A stretch of DNA of 64,000 bases from Astragalus membranaceus (GCA_039519185.1 CM076846.1:109340442-109404441), one strand, 5' to 3'. Counted from the stretch's first letter, positions 1 through 10,187 are shown. Notes: generated from the sequence alone by a model not told the origin. Numbers and translations: made by a program.

Positions 1-13
1 TAATAATATTACC

Positions 14-47
<34 letters not shown>

Positions 48-103
48 TTGCAACACTTAAATAATTTAATCAAATAATTAATTAAATTATTTTGGGTGTT
101 ACA
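1..103 (-). repeat. Start of the 3' LTR of A1 (partial)
   Basis: On the minus strand this begins TGTAACACCC at position 103 and contains a TAA microsatellite at about 5-50. It equals the outer end of the LTR at 2950-5348. The rest of this LTR and the target duplication lie outside the window. Confidence 0.9.
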
Positions 104-1127
104 ACTCTCCCCCACTTAGGAAATTTTCGTCCTCGAAATTCTTACCTGACTCAAACAACTCTGGATACGACTCTCGCATCTTATCCTGCAGCTCCCATGT
201 CAGGCTTTCACCAGCTGCTCCAAACCAAACAACTTTCACCAGATTGATCTCCTTACCTCGTAAGGTCTTCACCTCACGATCCTCAATTCGTACAGGCGTA
301 GTCTCCACAGTGAGATTATCCCGCACCTCCACATCATCTGGTTGAATCACATGAGACGGGTCCGCAATATACTTCCGAAGCTGCGACACGTGAAACACGT
401 CGTGCAAGTTCGAAAGATTGGGTGGTAAGGCCACCCTATATGCAACACTTCCAACTCTTTCCGTAATCTGATACGACCCAATGAAACGAGGAGTCAACTT
501 CTTCGATTTCAGCGCACGCCCAACACCGGTCATAGGTGTGACCCTCAGGAACACGTGGTCACCCGCTTCAAATTCTAAATCTTTCCTTCTCTTATCATGG
601 CAGCTCTTCTGTCTACTCTGCGACGCTTTCATTTTCTCCCGGATCACCTTCACTTTCTCAGTAGTTTCTCTGACTAGCTCAGGTCCAAGTACTAAACTTT
701 CCCCAGTCTCATACCAACACACCGGAGTCCTACACCTCCGACCATACAATGCCTCAAACGGCGCCATCCCGATACTGGAATGATAACTGTTGTTGTAGGT
801 AAACTTGATCAATGGAAGATGAGTATCCCACGCACCTCCCTGCTCTAGAACACATGACCTCAACAGATCTTCCAACGATTGAATCGTCCTCTCTGTCTGC
901 CCATCAGTTTGAGGATGATAAGCTGAACTCAACCTCAATTTCGAACCCAACTCCTTCTGCAAACTACTCCAAAAGTCCGAAGTGAACCTTGGGTCTCTAT
1001 CCGACACAATGCACAAAGGAACGCCATGCAGCTTCACAATCACCTGAATATAGATCTCTGCCAATCTCGACACCGGGTACTTAATGCCGATAGGAATGAA
1101 ATGAGCAGACTTCTCCAGTCTATCCAC
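99..1127 (-). pseudogene. Integrase C-terminal half plus chromodomain of A1
   Basis: This 342-residue reading frame holds the later part of a Ty3/gypsy integrase. It starts near the DRLEKSAHF segment and includes the second catalytic aspartate (SDRDPRF) and the catalytic glutamate (QTDGQTERT). Further on are the YNNSYHSSIGMAPFEALYG and LHDVFHVSQLRKY blocks and a chromodomain-like tail (PVRIEDREVKTLRGK, LTWEL). The zinc-binding HHCC domain and the segment with the first catalytic aspartate are absent because of an internal deletion just upstream, so it cannot encode an active integrase. The initiating Met is simply the first one after the deletion. In chromoviruses the chromodomain directs insertion to chromatin marks; that role is family knowledge. 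Confidence 0.9.
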
Positions 1128-1131
1128 AACC
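1125..1131 (-). other. Internal deletion junction in A1 (RT fused to integrase)
   Basis: Upstream on the minus strand the sequence encodes the RT block GAPVLLVKKEDGSMRL; downstream it encodes the integrase block DRLEKSAHF in another frame. At the join lies GGTTGTG. It would be expected both in an RT codon context (ATGAGGTTGTG) and in an integrase context (GTGGTTGTGGATAGA), suggesting joining at a short homology. The same junction occurs at 16403-16409 in A2. Confidence 0.7.
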
Positions 1132-1174
1132 TCATACTACCATCTTCCTTTTTCACTAGCAACACTGGAGCTCC

Positions 1175-2836
1175 TCACGGCGACACACTCGGTCTTACAA
1201 ACTTCTTTTCTAACAAATCCTCAAGTTGCTTCTTCAATTCTGCCAACTCAGACGCAGACATTCTATATGGTGCCATAGACACAGGCTTAGTGCCAGGAAC
1301 TAGATCAATAGTAAACTCCACCTCTCTCTCTGGTGGTATATCCGAAATCTCGTCAGGAAACACCTCGGAAAACTCGCACACCACCTGCAACTCATCAATC
1401 TTCGCTTGGCTCTCATCAGACAACGACACTAACAGAGAAAACAGCTGAACCTCTTCTCTCATCACCCTGTGCAGCTGACCCGCAGATAGCAAACCAGACT
1501 TCTCTTCCGGCGAAGCGAAACTCACGGACCTTTCGCGACAGTTGATATGTACATGATTATCAACTAACCAGTCCATACCCAGAATGACATCCATTCCACT
1601 CAGCGGCAAACAGATCAAATCAACTAAAAATTCTCTACCATATATAGATACAGGACATTTGGCACAAACAACGGAGGTAGTTACCGAACCCTTAGCTGGA
1701 GTATCGATAACCATCTCTCTCAACATATCAGATAAGACAAGACTCAGTTTCTCAACACATGCGGCAGCAATAAAATTATGGGTAGCACCAGTATCAACAA
1801 TAGCAATAAGAGGAAAATTATTGATATAGCACGTACCTCGAATCTCATTCACCACATCAGACCCAGCCAGAGCGAACACTTTCCCAAAAGACTTCTCCTT
1901 CTTGGGTTTTGAGCACTGTGTACTGATGTGACCACCCTCCCCACAATTAAAGCATACCACCTCCTTCTTATCACAGCTGGAAGATATGTGCCCCTCTTTC
2001 CCACACCGATAACATCTCTTCTTATCCCCGCTTGGGCAATCTGGACTCTTATGACCTGCTCTCCCACACGTGTAACAAGTAATACTGGCTGCAGCATCTC
2101 CCCCACTTTGCTTAGACCCACCAACAAACTTCCCTTTGCCCTTACCAGCAGGCACCTCATATGGCTTACCACGACTCGAGAAGTTCTTTTGCTTTTCTTT
2201 CATAACTCTGGAGAAGGCATTACTGTCCTCCTCATAAATCCGGCTGCTATCAACCAACAGAGAGAACACACGAATTTGTTGATACCCTATGGCTTTCTTA
2301 ATATCGGCACGCAACCCGTTTTCAAACTTAATGCATTTGGAGAACTCAGCACCCTCTCCATCATAGTGCGGATAAAACTTGGACAGCTCAGTAAATTTTG
2401 CAGCATATTCAGTTACAGACATGTTACCTTGTTCAAGCCTCAGAAACTCAACCTCTTTCTTTCCGCGGACATCTTCCGGATAGTATTTCCTCCTGAACTC
2501 TCTCTGGAACACAGCCCAAGTAATCTCTTCATTGGCGACCATCAACCTTTGCCTAGCCGCCATCCACCAGTCATCAGCCTCTCTCTTCAACATGTGCGTA
2601 CCATAACGAACCTTCTGAGCATCGGTACAATCCATAACGCGGAAGATCCGCTCCATCTCTCTCAGCCACTCAAGGGCACCATCAGGGTTATACCCGCCTT
2701 CAAAAGTAGGAGGGTTCTCTCGCTGGAACGTAGCCAAACTGCGCGTCCCAGCATCACCAGCACCTGGCATGTTGCCCACAACCCCAGCTATAGCCTGCAA
2801 AGCAGCAGCAAGTGCAGCATCGTTCCGTCCTGCCAT
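1175..2836 (-). pseudogene. Gag, protease and start of reverse transcriptase of A1
   Basis: The 553-residue frame starts MAGRNDAALAAALQA after the primer binding site. Residues about 60-200 are a retrotransposon gag domain (WLREMERIF, YYPEDVRGKKEVEFLRL, YAAKFTEL). Three CCHC zinc knuckles follow at about 255-310 (CYTCGRAGHKSPDC, CYRCGKEGHISSSC, CFNCGEGGHISTQC). An aspartic protease has the active site IVDTGATHNF and flap-region sequence ILGMDWL. The RT start ends at ...KKFVRPSVSP, where TGG has become TGA (stop at 1175-1177). The copy at 16318-18114 has TGG at that codon, so this nonsense change is private to A1. Beyond the stop, the frame would in any case run into the deletion junction. Gag packages the RNA and protease cuts the polyprotein in intact relatives. 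Confidence 0.92.
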
Positions 2837-2934
2837 TCTAGCACTGTAACAGAAAACAGAATTCAGAAACGAGTAACAAAACTCAAATGCTACTCAACTT
2901 GACGACTCAACCACCAGCCGGACAGACCGAACTC

Positions 2935-2945
2935 CTCTGATACCA
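2935..2945 (-). other. Primer binding site of A1 (initiator tRNA-Met type)
   Basis: The minus strand reads TGGTATCAGAG four bases after the LTR end. This is the usual plant LTR-retrotransposon primer site complementary to the 3' end of tRNA-iMet. Confidence 0.9.
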
Positions 2946-3912
2946 CTAATGTAACACCCCTTTTCTACCCCATAATTTATACGTCATTTATCAGAGTAAT
3001 TCTTTTTCGCAAATATTAATTCAACTGATAGAAAAGAAATGCCACATTGTCATTAACAAAACTCTTCAATTACACCCATCAAGGTTTGTGCAACAAGGCA
3101 CCCGTCATGAAAGTTAAACTCCAAAAATCACATCACAGCGGAATAAAACAATAACTCACTAATACCACTCAAACACGTCTCACATCATCGACATAATCAT
3201 TAAACAACTAGTTAATTAATTAACAAATTCCAACCACGCCCCCTAGGTGTCACAGTATCAGAGAGCGACTCGACAGACATCCCAATAGCTATTAAAGAAG
3301 GCAGCAGGACCTTCACTCGCGGTTACCTGCAGCGTTGCCACAATAGAGCAACATTCCAAGCAGAAGGGGTGAGAATTTCAACAAAACATAATTAAGCACA
3401 TAATAGAGTAATGTGAACAAAGCAATCATACAACATCGTCATCACCTTCAACATCATCGTCACTGAACACTAATTCAAATCACAATTTTTACCACAAGTC
3501 ATAAATCATGAATGTGCATGGAAATGCAACCCACGCCTGGGTATATGCATGATGGTACCATTCTCGTCATAATTAAGCCACTATGGGCACATCGTCACTG
3601 TTTTACATCAATAAGAGGCCGAAGCCTATTCGTCATAATATGCACATGCTATGAGACACTATGGACACATGTGCCACGCCAAATCAGTCACCTGGAGTCC
3701 TCGTCATCGTCGTCATAAAAACACTCGTAGAGTGTACTCGTCATAATCATCACAATTATATCACATCATCATAAACATCACATTTAAATTGAGAAAACAA
3801 CACCTTAACATTTAAGGAAATAGCATCATTTTTTATTTCATCAACAACATTTTTATGTTTAAAATATTATTTTCGGACTCTCGGTAAAATTTCGGCACAG
3901 GCATAAAATTTT

Positions 3913-3990
3913 TGGCGCACGGGGCAGCGCCCAAGGCGCGCCCAGCACTATGCAACACACGCACCAGGCGCGCCCAGAGGCAGCGCCCAG
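3913..3990 (-). repeat. Paired GC-rich words in the A1 LTR
   Basis: On the plus strand GCAGCGCCCA and GGCGCGCCCA stand next to each other, and the pair recurs about 45 bases later in the opposite order. They lie in AT-rich surroundings. The copy in A2 is at about 19191-19268. Confidence 0.7.
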
Positions 3991-4033
3991 CACCACGCGC
4001 ACAACAGCGCCACACACACAGACCCACAGGGAC

Positions 4034-4675
4034 AACTCCAAAATGACACGTGCAAAAATAAAACCACTCGAGCCAAAATGTTTAAAATTGAATTTGGGCA
4101 CGCAAATGCAAAAGATGGCACGGTAAAATATTCCCAGAATTCGAAGTTTCACCCCAAAACACCCCATATGCGCACACAAGAAACACTCACCGAGACAACT
4201 CCAAAATGAAATATGCAAAAATAAAACCACTCGAGCCAAAATGTTTAAAATTGAATTTGGGCACGCAAATGCAAAAGATAGCACGGTAAAATATGCCCAG
4301 AATTCGAAGTTTCACCAAAAACACCCCATATGCGCACACAAGCAACACCCACCGAGACAACTCCAAAATGACATGTGAGAAAATAAAACCACTCGAGCCA
4401 AAATGTTTAAAATTGAATTTGGGCTCGCAAATGCAAAAGATGGCACGGTAAAATATGCCCAGAATTCGAAGTTTCACCCAAAACACTCCATATGCGCACA
4501 CAAGCAACACCCACCGAGACAACTCCAAAATGACATGTGCAAAAATAAAACCACTCGAGCCAAAATGTTTAAAATTGAATTTGGGCACGCAAATGCAAAA
4601 GATGGCACGGTAAAATATGCCCAGAATTCGAAGTTTCACCCAAAACACCCCATATGCGCACACAATCGCCATTTC
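4034..4675. repeat. Tandem repeat, four copies of about 162 bp, in the A1 LTR
   Basis: Copies start at 4034, 4197, 4359 and 4521, each beginning AACTCCAAAATGA and containing ACCACTCGAGCC and CAGAATTCGAAG. Copies differ by a few bases only. Long open frames on both strands here are artefacts of the periodicity. Confidence 0.93.
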
Positions 4676-5252
4676 ATCGAATAGTTTACATGCAGCAGAA
4701 TTTTTTAAACGAAAATCAGCATGATCACATCATAATTCCTTCCCAACCATCATCAAACATCACACATACGAAACTACACATAACAACATCAACGATTCAT
4801 CAAACAACATCATAATCCGCAACTCTCATAATTCGCAACATCATTTTTCGCAACTCTCATAACAACATCATACTTCGCAACATCATAGTTTGCAATTCAT
4901 CAAATCACATACTCAATTATATTAAATCGAAACGCTCACCCTTACCTCGAACGTGTAAGCCCCTAGCCTGAAGAAGATGATCACGTACGAGAACACCGCA
5001 ACACGAAAGCTCTTCCTTCCCTTCCTCTTCTCAGCGCCGTCGCACTCTTCTTTTCTCTCCCTCCCTTCGCAAGCTTTTTCTTTCTTTTCTCCACAAGTGA
5101 TGCGATTCCTAAGACCCTAGCGCCTTTGGAGCCTAAGCTAACGGGCTTGGGCTTCATGGGCCAGTCACACCGTCCCGGAATTACCAACACCACTCCCTGA
5201 CTCGAATTTAAATAAGAATAACATATTAATAATTTATACTAATAATATTACC

Positions 5253-5292
<40 letters not shown>

Positions 5293-5348
5293 TTGCAACA
5301 CTTAAATAATTTAATCAAATAATTAATTAAATTATTTTGGGTGTTACA

Positions 5349-5582
5349 CTAAACTTTGGTTGTTATATTTTATTGTTTGGAGTCCATTCAGGACGTTATT
5401 ATTTTATGTTTTAGAACTTATTTCTTTCCGCTGCGTGGTGATGTATTTTTGACAAAGTTATTTATATCGTATGAGACGTTTTATTTAAAGATGAATGTGT
5501 GACATCTCTTTTCGAAGTATGAAATAAAATTTTGTGACTCTGATTTTATTAAATAGTTACCGGGTAGAAAAGGGGTGCTACA
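5349..5582 (+). repeat. 3' portion of an element B LTR (B1)
   Basis: From CTAAACTTTGG to GGGTGCTACA this matches 20621-20854 and the last 234 bases of the complete B 3' LTR (28158-28391). It is what remains of the B LTR to the right of the A1 insertion. The base order around 28158-28162 (CTAAA) suggests that A inserted there with CTAAA as target duplication; the left half is outside the window. Confidence 0.88.
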
Positions 5583-5586
5583 TTAG

Positions 5587-5598
5587 TGGTATCAGAGC
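5587..5598 (+). other. Primer binding site of B1
   Basis: TGGTATCAGAGC starts four bases after the LTR end, the tRNA-iMet type primer site. In B2 the matching site at 20859 reads TGGTATCCGAGC, with one mismatch. Confidence 0.9.
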
Positions 5599-5704
5599 AA
5601 AAGTTCGGTCTGTCCGGCCAAGTTGTCCAGTCGTGGTGTCAATTGACAATGGTGTGTTGTCAATTATATCTAACTGTTGTTTGTTTTGCGGCAAGTGAGT
5701 TGAA

Positions 5705-6715
5705 ATGGCTGGGAGGAACGATGCTGCAATTGCTGCTGCTCTAGCTGCTATGGCGCAGGCTGTGCAGAATCAGCAGAATGCCGGTGAGAATGCTTGGACT
5801 CGCAGTCTGGCGACATTTCAGAGAGAGAATCCGCCTACGTTCAAGGGCAAGTATGATCCCGATGGTGCTTTAGCTTGGTTGAAAGAAATGGAGAGGATTT
5901 TTCGAGTGATGGATTGTACCCAAGCACAAAAGGTCTGCTATGGTACGCATATACTAGCTGAGGAAGCTGATGATTGGTGGTTGGAGACAAGGCATGGGTT
6001 GGAGGATGCTAATGAAGAGATTACCTGGGAAGTGTTCAGCAGAGAGTTTAACCGTAAGTATTATCCGGAAGATGTCCGAGGGAAGAAAGAGATTGAGTTT
6101 CTGGAACTGAAACAAGGGAGTATGTCCGTATCAGAGTATGCCGCTAAGTTCGTGGAGCTAGCAAAGTTTTATCCGCATTACACTGGAGCTAATGCTGAGT
6201 TTTCTAAGTGTATCAAGTTTGAGAATGGTTTGAGGCCCGAGATCAAGAAGGCAATTGGATATCAGAAGATCCGTGTCTTTGCTGACTTGATTGATAGTTG
6301 CAGAATTTTTGAGGAGGATAGTAATGCCCACTACAAGATTGTGAACGATAAGAGGGGCAAGTCTCAGAGTCGTGGTAAGCCGTATGATGCTCCTGCTAGT
6401 GGGGGAGATGCTTCGGTCGGTATCATGTGTTTCAGATGTGGCGAATCTGGTCATAAGAGTAATGCGTGCAAAGCTGAGGCGAAGAGGTGTCTCCGTTGTG
6501 GTAAGATTGGGCATGAGGCACCCGGGTGTGAGCACAAGGAGGTGATTTGTTTCAACTGTGGCGAAGGAGGGCACATCAGTAGTCAGTGTCAGAAACCGAA
6601 GAAGGAACGAGTTGGTGGAAGAGTATTCACTTTGGTAGGGGCAGAGACTTCTAAGGAGGGCAGACTTATTAGAGGTACATTCTTCATTAATGGTGTTCCT
6701 CTAACTTATATTGTG
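5705..6715 (+). pseudogene. Gag of element B1, truncated by element C
   Basis: The frame begins MAGRNDAAIAAALAAMA and is a Tekay-like gag related to that of element A but clearly a separate family. The gag domain occupies residues about 60-200 (WLKEMERIF, YYPEDVRGKKEIEFLEL). Zinc knuckles CFRCGESGHKSNAC, CLRCGKIGHEAPGC and CFNCGEGGHISSQC lie at about 240-300. The protein reaches GVPLTYIV, exactly where the protease motif (DTGA) should follow, and there switches into element C sequence, adding about 20 unrelated residues before a stop at 6773-6775. Protease, RT, RNase H and integrase of B1 are not present. The start codon follows the primer site by 106 bases, normal for this group. Confidence 0.9.
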
Positions 6716-7232
6716 GCAACACTTAGTGTGCCAACACCATCTACATCAAAAGGTGAACCTACAATCCAAAAATGATGTTTTTGCACTCACTGCATTACTT
6801 CATCAAAAATCAAACACCAAGAATAGAAATAAGGTATTGGCTCAACAAGTTGGAACACCAAAAGCCCTTTGTTGTGCTTAAGAGTCCCCTAAATACTTGA
6901 AGAAATTGTTAGTCTCGGCCATATTTTGAAAAATCTCTAAGAGTGACCAAAAGAGTTCCATCTTTTTCAAAAAGCTAAGGAAAAACTCTTTGTTCAGTTA
7001 TGGAACCAATTAGAAACTCAATGGGCCACACACTCACACAAATGAGTTTTTATAACTCTGAATGTTTTAAAGCAAGGGCATGGAAGAAAAAGCACCAAAA
7101 GAGAAAGGCTCATTACAATACACTTCAAACACTTCTTGAAAAACATGAGTTGAGATGTCTTCATAATTATATAAGTCTTGTGTTTTGTTTCTTGTCGTTG
7201 CTTGAGGACAAGCAACAATTTAAGTTTGGGGG
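6716..7232 (+). other. 3' untranslated tail of an Athila-type element with polypurine tract
   Basis: No domain is recognisable. The segment begins with the element-specific word CAACACTTAGTGTGCC. It ends with the hairpin TTGCTTGAGGACAAGCAA (7198-7215) and the polypurine tract AAGTTTGGGGG just before the LTR. The open frame at 7000-7362 crosses into the LTR and is not credible as a gene. Confidence 0.7.
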
Positions 7233-8859
7233 TGTGATAACTCTATTTTATATAGAGTTATTCATACAATTAAGCTTGAGTTATTGCTTATTTTCAAGAA
7301 CATTTATATATATTTATAGCTTATTTATCAAGGAACAACATTCTAAATATTCAAATGGATAAAGGGCAATGATCTAGGCAAAATGCACAAATCTTGTTAG
7401 GTTTGATGTTTTTGTTCAGTGCAGCTACTGCAGGAGTGGAAACACTAGGAGTGGAAACACTTCCAACACCTGCTAAATTCTGCAGTTTATACCAAAACAT
7501 CCAAAGACCATTTCAATGCTTCCACACTTGATTTGTGACGTCATGCCTAGTCACCTAGAGCTGAGCCACTTGCAGAAGTCGGCGATACACATAAAAATCA
7601 AGTTGCAAGACTCAGCTTATCTAAAAGACATGTGGCACTTCTCCAATGGACCTCATCTTTTGTTATGCATGCAAGCGACCAAACCTGTGCAGCTTGCTTG
7701 ATTGGTTGTCTACAACTAACCATGTTTGGTCCCCTCAGCTGATCTTTCACGCCAAAGGAAACCCCTTGCAAGAGGAAAGCTTTCAAGCCTATAAATAGAA
7801 GCCATATCTTCACTTATCCATCATCTTTTACATCTTTAAATCTTTCATCTTTCATTTGTAATTCTTCATTTTGTTTTCTGAAAGGATCGCTTAGTTTAGG
7901 TTTAGTTTATTTTCATTTCAAGTTTCTAAGGAGAGGAAGGTGAGGAAGTGCTTGACAACCATTCCCTTCACTTCTACTTTGAAGAAATTCGTGTAAGAAA
8001 TCTTTATTGTACTTCAACTTGGGAACTTAATGCAAAAGATCTTCTATTCAAGTAATCTCTACTCTTTTAAGTTCTTTTGCTTTATTATTCATTTACTTAT
8101 GTTCTTTGCATATTCTTTGCTTTATAACATGAGTAACATGAGCTAAATTCCCTTCAGTTGAGATGTTCTAACCTTGTAATGAACTTCTAAATATGTTATT
8201 ATGGTTTATGTAGTGTAAACACTTTAAACTCTTGCATAATACTTCTTTCAACTTATTCTGGAATTGATCACTTTAGAATAGGTAAAACTTGTAGCAGCAG
8301 ACATGGGCTAATTTATGAACTCAAGAGTTAATAGGGACAAGTATTTAATAAAGGAAACTTTGTTAAATACATTCTAAAACCTAGACATAGGATAGCATAG
8401 TCCTTAGGATAATAAAATTACAAGAGTGAACCTATTTAGCAACTTGGATCATTGTTAGGAGGCAAGGGAGGAATTGACAAACCTTTCTTTACTGTAAAAA
8501 ACAAAGATCATAAGAGCTTGTAATGAAACTCTAAAGAGAAGTGCTGAAAGGCACAAACTGATGCACCTACATCCAGTGTTCCCACACTACATACTCCATT
8601 AAAACACTTAGAAGTAAAGTACTTGGTGAAAACATCTCAACTACTTTTTCCACTGATTTCTCACACATTTTATTGCTTATTACTATTTTTACTTACTTTG
8701 AAAACTCCAAACCAAAAATACTGAATAGTGTAGACACACTAAGCGTACACTTTGAACTACAAAAATTTACAATACATAATCCCTGTGGGTTCGACCTTTC
8801 TTATCACTTTATTACTTGTGTGACTATGTATACTTGCATATATTAAAATAACCACACCA
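7233..8859 (+). repeat. LTR of element C1 (about 1.6 kb)
   Basis: It starts TGTGATAACTC after the polypurine tract and ends ...ACCACACCA just before the primer site. A TATA box (TATAAATA, 7790-7797) lies about 560 bases in. The word GGAAACACT recurs at about 7438-7475, and a TCTAGTGT/CCAGTGTT variant occurs near 8570. The copy at 22505-24131 is nearly identical. Confidence 0.85.
7790..7797 (+). promoter_or_regulatory. TATA box in C1 LTR
   Basis: TATAAATA within CCTATAAATAGAAGCC is a consensus plant TATA box inside the LTR, so transcription would start about 30 bases downstream. The B2-nested copy has it at 23062-23069. Confidence 0.65.
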
Positions 8860-8865
8860 AGTTTT

Positions 8866-8883
8866 TGGCGCCGTTGCCGGGGA
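8866..8883 (+). other. Primer binding site of C1 (tRNA-Asp type)
   Basis: TGGCGCCGTTGCCGGGGA is the primer site typical of Athila and Ogre/Tat lineages and differs from the tRNA-iMet site used by A and B. Confidence 0.88.
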
Positions 8884-9001
8884 TTATAGTAAAATTTTGT
8901 TGTTTAGATTGTTCATTTAGTGTTTTATTAGTACTACTGGTATTCTGTTTTCTGTGCAGAAACACTTAGTGCAGAAACACTCAGTGTGGAAACACTAGTT
9001 T

Positions 9002-10187
9002 ATGCCCAGAGATAGACCACCAGAATTTGATTGTGATCCAGAAATTGAGAGAAGATTTAGGAGATTGCTAAGACAACAAAGACAAAGACAACAAGACTGC
9101 AGAACAATGTCTCACCACAGTGAAAATGCCTCAGTAAGAGGAGGACCTAATTCACATCAACAACTTGAAGGTGGACCAGATCACAGACAACAATTCATTC
9201 AAATGGGACCAATAGGTATGATTAATGATAGAGATAGACCTATGAGAGACTATGCTCAATATGACCAGCAACACATACAAACTAGTATTGCTAGAGCTCA
9301 AATTGATGCTGTTCATTTTAAATTTAAACCTATGATGTTTCAAATGTTGCAAACAATTGGTCAATTTGGTGGATCTCCACATGAAGATCCCCATGAGCAT
9401 TTAAAGCAATTCATAGAAGTTTGTAGTAACTTTATCATTCCTGGTATTAGTGAGGATGGATTTAGGCTTAAGTTATTTCCATACTCTTTGAAAGATAGGG
9501 CTAAATCATGGCTAAATTCTATGGAGCCCAATTCTATACATACATGGAATGAATTAGCTGAAAAATTCTTAAGCAAATATTTTCCTCCTATTAAAAATGC
9601 TAGGATGAGACATGATATTACATCTTTTAGACAAAAAGAATTTGAATCATTGTTTGAAGCATGGGAAAGATGGAAAGAGCTTTTAAGAAAATGTCCACAT
9701 CATGGTTTACCTGTCATTATACAAATGGAAACTTTTTACAATGGTCTAGAACCACAAACCAGAGTGATACTTGATGCATCAGCTGGTGGTGTTCTTTTGA
9801 ATATGTCTTATAATGAAGCATGTGATCTTATTGACAAAATTGCTACAAATGGTTCAAGTTGGCCTATTGAGAGGGTAAGTGCTCAAAAGAGAACCTCTGG
9901 AGTACATGAGATTAATGATATATCAGCCCTATCTGCTCAATCTGATCAAACAGTGCACTAGTGCACCTACATCTAGTGTAGCAACACCTAAAGAAAACAC
10001 TGCAGCAGCTATAGAACAAGCCCCTCCAGGAACTACAAGTTGTGTGTATTGTGGAGGAGGCCATCTATATGAAGAATGTCCTAGCAACCCTGTCTCTGTT
10101 AATTATGTAGGTTACAATAAAAATAACAACCCTTACTCTAATACCTACAATCCAGGATGGAAGAACCACCCAAATTTTAGGTGGAAC
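9002..10187 (+). pseudogene. Athila-type gag of C1, frameshifted and truncated
   Basis: The first frame (9002-9961, 319 residues) starts MPRDRPPEFDCDPEIERR. It carries a gag domain (FKPMMFQMLQTIGQFGG, WLNSMEPNSIHTW, KYFPPIKNARMRHDI). It stops at a TAG at 9959-9961, within the element's repeated word AGTGCACTAGTGCACC. The sequence continues in another frame with a short zinc-knuckle-like segment (CVYCGGGHLYEEC), so the repeat word sits at a frameshift inside gag. C1 ends at 10187 where copia sequence takes over. C2 carries the identical frameshift and stop, so the damage predates the duplication. Confidence 0.88.

Larger units (their letters stand above)
1..5348 (-). mobile_element. Element A1: Ty3/gypsy chromovirus, internally deleted, 3' LTR running off the window
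   Basis: Read on the minus strand, the element has a 5' LTR (5348 down to 2950), a primer binding site, gag-protease-RT start, an integrase end with chromodomain, a polypurine tract (about 118-104) and the first 103 bases of the 3' LTR. Those 103 bases match the first bases of the 5' LTR at 5235-5348, apart from the length of the TAA run, which fixes both boundaries. RT palm, RNase H and the front of integrase are missing. A gag starting MAGRNDAA, three zinc knuckles and a chromodomain-like tail place it with Tekay/Del-type chromoviruses (family knowledge). Immediately beyond 5348 comes the end of a B-type LTR, so A1 sits inside B sequence. An almost identical, further truncated copy lies at 16214-20620. 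Confidence 0.9.
2950..5348 (-). repeat. 5' LTR of A1 (about 2.4 kb)
   Basis: The LTR runs on the minus strand from TGTAACACCC (5348) to GGGTGTTACA (2950), next to the primer site. It contains a TAA microsatellite (about 5235-5290), a four-copy tandem repeat (4034-4675) and a GC-rich block at 3913-3990 made of GCGCC-type words. Several short runs at 4790-4910 are variations on CGCAACATCAT. No protein-coding potential is convincing; open frames across the tandem repeat are products of the repeat. Confidence 0.9.
6716..10187 (+). mobile_element. Element C1: Athila-type Ty3/gypsy, permuted around a single LTR
   Basis: The order is the 3' end of an internal region with polypurine tract (6716-7232), one LTR (7233-8859), then a primer site and gag start (8866-10187). 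That is internal-LTR-internal rather than LTR-internal-LTR, with both outer ends truncated. The left end joins B1 gag; the right end joins a copia fragment at 10187. A second copy (21988-26449) has the same left junction but continues about 1 kb further on the right, so the left junction predates duplication and the right end of C1 was lost later. Confidence 0.85.

Noticed and set aside
1928..2902. 324-codon open frame on the plus strand opposite gag of A1, repeated at 17206-18180
   Set aside because: It is the complement of a well-supported gag-protease frame, has no domain, and is repeated only because A is duplicated.
4034..4675. CRISPR-like regular array
   Set aside because: Eukaryotic LTR tandem repeat without unique spacers; the same holds for the palindrome arrays at 35213, 55449 and 58140.
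3859..4684. Open frames with repeated protein segments in LTR A
   Set aside because: They follow the 162-bp tandem repeat in both orientations, and the repeat unit being a multiple of three explains them.
7000..7362. 120-codon open frame at the C tail/LTR border, also at 22272-22634
   Set aside because: It spans the polypurine tract and LTR start, so it cannot be a conserved protein of the element.
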